From DATACZ01 sp036258795 (GTDB lineage: Bacteria > Actinomycetota > CADDZG01 > JAHWKV01), in contig DATACZ010000099.1 of assembly GCA_036258795.1 (NCBI GenBank), positions 1 through 8,348 of the forward strand: DNA of 8,348 bases. The letters run 5' to 3'. Below are positions 1-4,661 of this stretch, piece after piece (position 1 is the first letter of the stretch; every line of letters starts with the position of its first letter). The notes under the pieces are model-generated. The model was not told where the DNA came from. It saw only the letters and a program-made list of their open reading frames with translations, and searched no databases. Both the position numbers and the translations under genes were made by a program.

Positions 1-459
1 GGCGATTTCCTCTGGGGACTCCATCGTGAAGACTTCGTCGAACAACCAGCCTGGGGTAAAGAAGTCCGCCGAGGGCATGGGCGTCTCCTGGACCGCTCCC
101 CGGCCCCGTTGAGCTGGAGAGGTCCGCGGGGAGACGAGCAGTATCTTCGCTCCCTCAGCTCTCGCCGCGGCAAGACCGGTCATTGCATTGGTGATGCCCG
201 GGCCCGTGGTGGAAAAGACAACTACCGGCCCGTCCCGGTCAAGCGATGCCTCAATGGCCGCGAACGCCGCCCCACTTTCGTGCCGAAAGTGCAGGGCCTC
301 GATGTCGGAGCTATCGATCAGAGCCCGCCACACGCGTCCAATTCCTCCACCCGATACACCGAACGCATGGCGGACCCCAAGTTCAGCCAGCATCTGCGCC
401 ACGAGGTCTGCAAGGTCTCGCCCCAGCGGCACCACGCCGGCAATTGATTCGGACAGCAT
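1..459 (-). CDS. Thiamine-diphosphate-dependent enzyme, acetolactate synthase-like, N-terminal part (partial)
   Basis: The 153 visible residues are the N-terminal pyrimidine-binding domain of the ThDP enzyme superfamily (acetolactate synthase, pyruvate oxidase, decarboxylases); the frame is still open at the left edge. A strand-helix opening (residues 14-36, ending HAFGVSGGG) leads to FRHESGAAFAA, where E61 matches the conserved glutamate that activates the cofactor. STTGPGITNAMTGLAAAR (83-100) is the superfamily's GPG..N..TGLA motif, and AKILLVSP follows. The ATG overlaps the TGA of the upstream dehydrogenase gene as TGATG, so translational coupling is likely. The FAD/central domain and the C-terminal cofactor-binding domain lie outside the window, so the substrate cannot be read. 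Given the TyrA-like neighbour, an arylpyruvate or other 2-oxo acid is plausible (inference). Ordinary acetolactate synthase is less likely because no small subunit or ilvC is adjacent on the visible side. Confidence 0.88.
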   Translation of the reverse strand, partial: MLSESIAGVVPLGRDLADLVAQMLAELGVRHAFGVSGGGIGRVWRALIDSSDIEALHFRHESGAAFAAIEASLDRDGPVVVFSTTGPGITNAMTGLAAARAEGAKILLVSPRTSPAQRGRGAVQETPMPSADFFTPGWLFDEVFTMESPEEIA

Positions 460-1412
460 CAATGGACTCCTCCCAGTTCACTTGCCAGGATCCGACGGCG
501 GCGAGTTCGCACCGGGAAAACCCTGGACGATTTACGCAACTTCCTAGGACCGGCCGGTGCTTGAGGCCGCGGTGGCAGCGACTCCTCCATCAGGCGGCAG
601 GCATCCGCAAAAAACGCAAGAACCCGGTCCCTATCCCCCGCTTCAATCGCTTCCTTGATTGCCTCCAGTCGATCGACCATTGCACCGATCGACCCACTCA
701 CCTCGGCCCGGTTGTGCAATGTGATATCCGCCCACAGCGAGGGGTTTGCCCGAGCGATCCTTGTGGTGTCCAGGAAACCGCCCCCCACCATCCGTCGGGC
801 CACTTCCTGATCGCGGGTGCCCAGGACGTGTACCAGGGTGCTCGCTGCAACATGGGGCAGGTGACTAGTTGTGGCGATCACCGTGTCATGTTCCGCCGGA
901 TCCAATCTCAGGGGCTCGGCCCCCATCCTTCGAATTAGGTCCTCCGCCATGGTTAGCCTGAGAGGGCAGGTCCAGGGAGTGGGGCATACGGCCCACACGC
1001 CTCCCATGAACAGATCCTTGCTTCCAGCGGACGGTCCGCTGAGGTGCGTGCCTCGAAGCGGGTGGGAAGGGACGAATCGACGGTCCCGTATCGCATTCGA
1101 GATCTCAGCCTTGACCGAAGCCACGTCGAGGACCGTGGCATTAGTGATCTTCAGTAACCCTTGAGACACTCCGATAACTTCTCCGGGAGGTACTGCCACA
1201 AATACTGCTTTGCAGCAGGAAAAGGCCTCCAAGGAATGCGACCTCGTCCCGATCGCTCCTCGATCAATTGACTGCTCAAGGTGCCGGGTCGAGGAGTCAA
1301 AGCCCATGGTCGCTTCGCCGGCGGCTCTAAGAGCGAGGCCGATGGATGTGCCCACGGCGCCAAGCCCGACAATGCCCACCGGAGCTGCAGGTCGTATCCC
1401 AGCCCGGTTCAT
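459..1412 (-). CDS. TyrA-like prephenate/arogenate dehydrogenase
   Basis: This 317-residue protein matches the TyrA family, which oxidatively decarboxylates prephenate or arogenate with NAD(P)+ in tyrosine-type aromatic biosynthesis. Residues 12-31 form a Rossmann dinucleotide site with GLGAVG. D95 and SVKAEI (99-104) follow the pattern of the cofactor domain. SHPLRGTHLSGPSAGSKDLF (116-135) is the family's HPmaG...G...A...LF segment. HD (175-176) and SHLPH (183-187) are the second conserved block, and TTRIA (216-220) carries the arginine expected to bind substrate carboxylate. The ATG has GAGG about five bases upstream. No ACT domain follows; instead there is a basic, proline-rich tail (280-310), unusual for a stand-alone TyrA. 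Its stop overlaps the start of the ThDP enzyme gene, so the two are probably made together. Housekeeping tyrosine synthesis and a secondary pathway both remain possible. Confidence 0.9.
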   Translation of the reverse strand: MNRAGIRPAAPVGIVGLGAVGTSIGLALRAAGEATMGFDSSTRHLEQSIDRGAIGTRSHSLEAFSCCKAVFVAVPPGEVIGVSQGLLKITNATVLDVASVKAEISNAIRDRRFVPSHPLRGTHLSGPSAGSKDLFMGGVWAVCPTPWTCPLRLTMAEDLIRRMGAEPLRLDPAEHDTVIATTSHLPHVAASTLVHVLGTRDQEVARRMVGGGFLDTTRIARANPSLWADITLHNRAEVSGSIGAMVDRLEAIKEAIEAGDRDRVLAFFADACRLMEESLPPRPQAPAGPRKLRKSSRVFPVRTRRRRILASELGGVH

Positions 1413-1526
1413 TCGGTCCTCGGGCTCATCGCGGCGTAGTGAACAGAAAGGCTCAACCCCCTCCTAGCCTCCGGCTTCCGGCCGACTCCAGATCCCTCCA
1501 TCCCTTCTACCTGCCTTGGCGCCCGG

Positions 1527-1571
1527 TTTCTTCCCGAGACTCGCCGCGGCCTTGGGGAGCTCGGGAAGGAA
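1527..1571. repeat. 12-bp inverted repeat upstream of the sigma factor gene
   Basis: The arms CTTCCCGAG (1530-1538) and CTCGGGAAG (1560-1568) are perfect 9-bp complements. Pairing continues outward through one T:G and two T:A pairs to 1527 and 1571. The 21-base interval contains the palindrome GCCGCGGC. No T-tract follows on either strand, so this is not a standard terminator. It could be a regulator binding site or a leader hairpin in the sigma factor transcript. Confidence 0.6.
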
Positions 1572-1620
1572 ACGCAAAGTCAAAAGGGTAAGCACGCATA
1601 GGGAAAGGTGCGACGAAGAA

Positions 1621-1628
1621 GGGGAGGG
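1621..1628 (+). promoter_or_regulatory. Ribosome binding site supporting the TTG start at 1633
   Basis: GGGGAGGG contains the core GGAGG five bases before an in-frame TTG at 1633-1635. This is the best Shine-Dalgarno match in the sigma factor reading frame. It favours the TTG over the more upstream TTG at 1516, which lies before the inverted repeat and has no comparable site. Confidence 0.6.
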
Positions 1629-1632
1629 TTCT

Positions 1633-2619
1633 TTGTCTTTAAGTGCAGATCAATTAACCGGCTCCAAGAGCGCCACGGGCGAGCACCCCTTCCGCCGAGG
1701 CAGTCATGGGAATGATGAATTTCCGGCCCTCACTTCGGAGCGGTCCAACGAAGAGCTCGCCTTGTTAGCAGGGCATGGCGTAAGTGAGTCGATACAAAGG
1801 GAAGCTTTCGATGAGCTATTCCGAAGGCTGTGGAGGGGCAGCGTTGAGTGGGCTCGGCTGGCCGGGGCTCGGAGCCAAGACGAAGCCGAAGATGCGGCAA
1901 TCCAAGCCTGGCTTCGAGCGTGGCGCTACCGGCACCGATACGATCGCGGCCGCGCCAGCTATGGGACCTGGTTGGGCGCGATCGTCAGGAATGAAACCCT
2001 CGACCTCTTGGGGGCGGAATCGCGGCACCAGGTTGCCGGCCCAGAGCAAAGCATCGACCCAGACCCTCCTGACCCGCGGACGGAAGAGGAACCAAGCTGG
2101 TTCGCTCTTTCCTATGTCTGGGAAGCGTTTGACGCGCTCGGCAAAGCGAAGCCCGAGTTTGCGGCAGCATTATCCCTCAAGGCGGAGGGGTATCACGACA
2201 AACAGATATGCGCGAGCTTGGGAATCGAAAAGGTAGGCACTGTCGGCAGTCGGGTTTGCAGGGCGAAGAAGTTCATCGCCGAATGGCTTGCCGGGCGTGG
2301 TGTCGTGTTTCTTCCAGGGCACGCTGTAGGACGCGTGCATCCGTGGGGACTTCACCCCTTATGCCGGGCAGGGGGCGGCACCTTCTACAGCTTCTCGCCC
2401 CTGGATGGTTTGTTTGTGTTGCCAATCAGTGCTCCGCCCCCTCCCCGCGCTAGCGCCGTCTGTGATGGATTCTTCGTACGAGTGTGGGCGTACCCGCTTC
2501 AGCGATTCAGGGTTGTTAGCCGCGAACAGGCCCTTCCCGAAGGGGCTCGAGTGATCTTCAAGTCGAACCAGTATGTGGTTCTCGAATTGCAGGACGGCTC
2601 CGCTCCACCAATCACTTAA
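1633..2619 (+). CDS. ECF-like RNA polymerase sigma factor with unrecognised C-terminal extension
   Basis: The predicted 328-residue protein has a poorly conserved N-terminus (1-50). A sigma region 2 domain (about 56-130) follows: AFDELFRRLWRGSVEWARL, then DEAEDAAIQAWLRAWRY and RASYGTWLGAIVRNETLDLL, the usual ECF order of core-binding and -10-recognition helices. After an acidic, proline-containing linker, sigma region 4 (about 160-220) ends in the helix-turn-helix DKQICASLGIEKVGTVGSRVCRAKK. Typical ECF factors end near here. This one continues for about 110 residues (220-328) with a Pro-rich stretch and a beta-rich end (RVWAYPLQRFRVVS, YVVLELQDG) that I do not recognise. Start choice: no in-frame ATG is present in the upstream part; the TTG with the strong ribosome site is preferred, and TTG at 1516 would add 39 residues. 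The next gene, 13 bases on, encodes a likely anti-sigma factor. Confidence 0.82.
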   Translation: MSLSADQLTGSKSATGEHPFRRGSHGNDEFPALTSERSNEELALLAGHGVSESIQREAFDELFRRLWRGSVEWARLAGARSQDEAEDAAIQAWLRAWRYRHRYDRGRASYGTWLGAIVRNETLDLLGAESRHQVAGPEQSIDPDPPDPRTEEEPSWFALSYVWEAFDALGKAKPEFAAALSLKAEGYHDKQICASLGIEKVGTVGSRVCRAKKFIAEWLAGRGVVFLPGHAVGRVHPWGLHPLCRAGGGTFYSFSPLDGLFVLPISAPPPPRASAVCDGFFVRVWAYPLQRFRVVSREQALPEGARVIFKSNQYVVLELQDGSAPPIT

Positions 2620-2632
2620 CCTTAGGCAAACC

Positions 2633-2902
2633 ATGATGAGTCGATCATCCGACAACGAGTTCTCCAGGCTCATCTATCGGGTGGTAAGAGATGGTCACCG
2701 GACCAATCCCGAATCATCCGAAACATCGGGCTCGGGGCCTACTCCATCGTGCTCAGTGGCTGCCTTGATCGCCGGCGACCATCTAAGCGCTGACCAAAAG
2801 CGGCATGTTGAGGAGTGTTCGTTCTGTGCTCAATTAGCGATCCGCTTGGCACGGGCTGCAATCAGGTCCGCCTCGATTACCCCACCGGACTTTTCCCTAT
2901 GA
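2633..2902 (+). CDS. Small soluble zinc-binding anti-sigma-like protein
   Basis: This 89-residue protein lies 13 bases after the sigma factor stop, probably in the same operon. Its second half fits the zinc-binding anti-sigma (ZAS) pattern: C40, then ALIAGDHLSADQKRHVEECS with H58, C62 and C65 in the H-x3-C-x2-C arrangement, followed by a short helix (66-80). In known ZAS proteins these four residues bind zinc and the domain wraps around the cognate ECF factor; some members, such as RsrA, release it on thiol oxidation. No membrane segment is visible, so it should be cytosolic. The N-terminal 35 residues are Ser/Thr-rich and probably disordered. ATG 2633 and ATG 2636 are adjacent and either could be the start; an AGG lies about seven bases upstream of the first. 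Function is inferred from motif and position only. Confidence 0.72.
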   Translation: MMSRSSDNEFSRLIYRVVRDGHRTNPESSETSGSGPTPSCSVAALIAGDHLSADQKRHVEECSFCAQLAIRLARAAIRSASITPPDFSL

Positions 2903-2924
2903 CAGAGAAAAGAGTGGCTTGAAC

Positions 2925-3356
2925 CTACGAATCCCCGGCTAGCGTCTCGTCGGATCCGCCGACCTTCCACGTTGGACGCCCGTTTCTTGCCGAACCCTCG
3001 GAACGCTCTGACTTCTTAACAATAAGCATCGAGCCTTCTCGTCTGGCAACCAAGTCATCGGCTGATTCATGACCGGCGACGATCATGAACAAAGAGCTGT
3101 CCTCCCGTATCAGCCGATACCGTTCCAAAGTCATCTCAATTTGGCCCTGGCAATCGCCGTATTCGCACTCGCATACAAACAGGCATGTCGTCGGCTGGCA
3201 TTCGAGCAACGTAGCATGGGATTCAATCAGCTCGTTTATCGACCTACCAAAGGTTGAGAACGCGGGAGAGCTCTCAGTGGCCTCCCACGGGTCTTCCGGT
3301 CCGGTTGCCTTCTGATCCCCCGCTCCTGGAAATGATTCCTCTATTAAAGGCGCCAC
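2925..3356 (-). CDS. Small conserved-looking protein with CxCx4C motif, function unknown
   Basis: The 143-residue protein has a compact core (about 34-116) that looks genuinely coding: FGRSINELIESH, then LFVCECEYGDC with C62, C64 and C69, then IEMTLERYRLIREDSSLFMIVAGH and a final strand SMLIVKKSE. I recall similar small actinobacterial hypothetical proteins with a CEC...C motif, then a TLEEY-type helix and a PGH segment; that is memory, not a search. The cysteines could bind a metal, with C53 and C58 as possible extra ligands. The GTG start at 3356 has GGAG seven bases upstream. The frame stays open to ATG 3416 and ATG 3539, but the added residues are Arg/Gly/Pro-rich and look non-coding. The C-terminal tail (120-143) is polar. 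It is convergent with the anti-sigma-like gene, 22 bases away. Confidence 0.68.
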   Translation of the reverse strand: MAPLIEESFPGAGDQKATGPEDPWEATESSPAFSTFGRSINELIESHATLLECQPTTCLFVCECEYGDCQGQIEMTLERYRLIREDSSLFMIVAGHESADDLVARREGSMLIVKKSERSEGSARNGRPTWKVGGSDETLAGDS

Positions 3357-3745
3357 TACAAGGCTCCACGGAAAGTGAATCCGCCCTCGACCTCTGGGCC
3401 CACGTCGATTACGCATGCCTGGGGTGCATAACGGCCCAAGGCGCGTTCCACCCAGCACGGTCGACCAGAAATGCGATTGCTTCAATGCCATTAGCGATAC
3501 ATCCGAGCCCGCGGGGGCACGAGCGGCGAGACTCCGCAAACATTCCTTGCTCTTCGCGCTCCACCTGCAACTCGCCGGAGGCTGGTCCCACTCTTGATGC
3601 CGTTTCTCGAGTCTCCTCTTATTGCAGGACGAGGAATCCCGACCGCGTTAAATTGCACTGGTCTTCCGCCGCTTTGAACGTTAGGGCATCCCGCTGAAAT
3701 TCCACTGAAATGATCTTTCACCTGAACTGAAGTATCCGAACCGGG
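3357..3745. other. Long non-coding or undeciphered stretch
   Basis: Together with the promoter region that follows, this forms a 475-bp gap between divergent genes. Open frames exist on both strands (3254-3697 plus, 3491-3796 minus), but their translations are rich in Arg, Ser and Pro without hydrophobic patterning and resemble nothing I know. A short direct repeat, CTGAAAT at 3694-3700 and 3705-3711, is present. I see no tRNA, CRISPR or insertion sequence ends. The promoter for the minus-strand gene should lie here, but I cannot place it. Confidence 0.45.
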
Positions 3746-3773
3746 TTGACGGAAGACAGGAATCCGGTATCCT
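3746..3773 (+). promoter_or_regulatory. Sigma-70-like promoter of the 3832-4649 gene pair
   Basis: TTGACG (3746-3751, five of six consensus bases) is separated by 16 bases from TATCCT (3768-3773, four of six). Transcription would start near 3780, leaving a leader of about 50 bases. The sequence GTATCC occurs three times around it (3732, 3767, 3804), and an 8-bp palindrome GTATATAC (3785-3792) lies just past the predicted start, so an operator is possible. Confidence 0.5.
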
Positions 3774-3814
3774 GGACCGCAAGTGTATATACGCATGTAG
3801 AGTGTATCCGGGAT

Positions 3815-3826
3815 GAAGGGAAGGGG
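3815..3826 (+). promoter_or_regulatory. Ribosome binding site for the gene at 3832
   Basis: The purine-rich GAAGGGAAGGGG ends five bases before the ATG at 3832, a suitable distance and composition for ribosome binding, and it supports this ATG as the start. Confidence 0.55.
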
Positions 3827-3831
3827 TACTT

Positions 3832-4191
3832 ATGGCTAACACAAGAGCGGGGACCTTTACTCCCTTTTCGATGATCGTTATAGGGCTTCTAGTGGCGACG
3901 CTCGCTTCCCTAACCGTCATGCAAGCGAGCGGCATATCAACTTCTCCGGCAAGTAACGCCCCCGCACAGCTGGAGCCGAAGTCCGGTCAGCTGGCGCTGC
4001 ATGCGCCCCCCTATTGCACCTCCGGACCCTTCTGCGCAGGCATTATCGCCGCAGTTAACGCTCTCAACCGCCAGATCGATTTCATTGCCCGGCTGCAGGT
4101 TCGTTTGCCCTCCTTGGCCGGCGTACTTGGCGGAGTAATCGCCATTTTGAGAGGGATCCAGAGCCGGCTGATTGCCTTCCTACCTAGATGA
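3832..4191 (+). CDS. Small exported or membrane-anchored protein, unknown
   Basis: This 119-residue protein is not recognised. A short polar N-terminus is followed by a hydrophobic segment (about 12-33, FSMIVIGLLVATLASLTVM) that can serve as a signal anchor; no lipobox is present and an AxA-type cleavage site is not obvious. A Ser/Pro/Ala-rich linker (34-60) leads to C62 and C68 (PPYCTSGPFCAG), spaced to form a disulfide if outside the cytoplasm. The rest (69-119) is a long, mostly helical amphipathic stretch rich in Ile, Leu, Ala and Arg, ending LIAFLPR. The final TGA overlaps the ATG of the next gene (ATGA), so the two are probably co-translated. A good promoter and ribosome site precede it. 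It may be an envelope-associated helical protein; no enzyme motif is seen. Confidence 0.7.
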   Translation: MANTRAGTFTPFSMIVIGLLVATLASLTVMQASGISTSPASNAPAQLEPKSGQLALHAPPYCTSGPFCAGIIAAVNALNRQIDFIARLQVRLPSLAGVLGGVIAILRGIQSRLIAFLPR

Positions 4192-4649
4192 CCGAGGAAC
4201 CTTCGCTTTACGAGCGAGTATGGCGAGAGGCCCAGCCAAAGCGGCTTGAATCGGATTTCGTAGCTCCTCGCAAGGCAGCTGCGTTCGCCTTCACTGCTTC
4301 ACGCCCCAATGGGCATGGGCAACCGATGCAGGAAAGCTCCATCTCCGAATTGATAGATCAGCTCGAGGGCTGGGACACGCAGGAGGATGCCCGAGACTTC
4401 ATTGAGGAGTTTTTGAGGTTTGCCGCGGACCTGACCAATCGGCTGAGCGAGATGCACTCCGACATTGAGAGGCGGCTGGAGTTGCAACAGGTGGATCTGG
4501 CAAGACGCATGGAGGAATTGGAGGGAAGCATTCGACGGCGAGACCTGACCTTCATCGAGAGCCTGGTGACGGTGGCCGAATTGAGTTGGGTACGCCCTGA
4601 ACAGGACGTTCTCGGCTCCTCACTAGAACCTTCCGCACCGCCTGACTAG
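4188..4649 (+). CDS. Small acidic coiled-coil protein, unknown
   Basis: This 153-residue protein is unrecognised. Its start overlaps the stop of the small membrane-protein gene by four bases (ATGA). There is no signal peptide or membrane segment, so it should be cytosolic. Residues 50-132 are predicted helical by eye: ISELIDQLEGWDTQEDARDF, then FLRFAADLTNRLSEMHSDI and LELQQVDLARRMEELEGSI show heptad-like spacing of Leu, Ile and Met with charged residues between, typical of a coiled coil (about 75-125). The N-terminal 48 residues are mixed and probably flexible, and the C-terminus is acidic and proline-containing. The overlap with an envelope-anchored partner suggests the two act together, for instance as a membrane-linked assembly, but this is inference only. 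Confidence 0.7.
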   Translation: MTEEPSLYERVWREAQPKRLESDFVAPRKAAAFAFTASRPNGHGQPMQESSISELIDQLEGWDTQEDARDFIEEFLRFAADLTNRLSEMHSDIERRLELQQVDLARRMEELEGSIRRRDLTFIESLVTVAELSWVRPEQDVLGSSLEPSAPPD

Positions 4650-4661
4650 CTGCCAAGCTCC

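Larger units (their letters stand above)
1413..1632. promoter_or_regulatory. Divergent intergenic region between tyrA-like and sigma factor genes
   Basis: This 220-bp region separates two divergent transcription units and should hold both promoters. No convincing -35/-10 pair for sigma-70 is visible in either direction. A GGAAAC at 1568-1573 resembles the -35 of ECF promoters in the plus direction, but no clear matching -10 can be assigned. The region contains the inverted repeat annotated separately and a strong ribosome binding site at its end. Confidence 0.5.

Noticed and set aside
246..938. Plus-strand open frame of 230 codons over the ThDP and TyrA-like genes
   Set aside because: Antisense to two conserved genes; the translation is Pro/Arg/His-rich and unpatterned.
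1516..1632. Upstream TTG start at 1516 for the sigma factor
   Set aside because: It would place the 12-bp inverted repeat inside the coding region, and no comparable ribosome site is present; the TTG at 1633 has one.
3357..3539. N-terminal extension of the CxCx4C protein to ATG 3539 or ATG 3416
   Set aside because: The added residues look non-coding (Arg/Gly/Pro-rich), and the GTG at 3356 has a better ribosome site.
3254..3697. Plus-strand open frame in the long gap
   Set aside because: No recognisable motif, low-complexity Ser/Arg/Pro composition, and it overlaps the better-supported minus-strand gene.
3491..3796. Minus-strand open frame of 101 codons in the long gap
   Set aside because: No ribosome site or motif seen, and it runs across the predicted promoter of the plus-strand pair.
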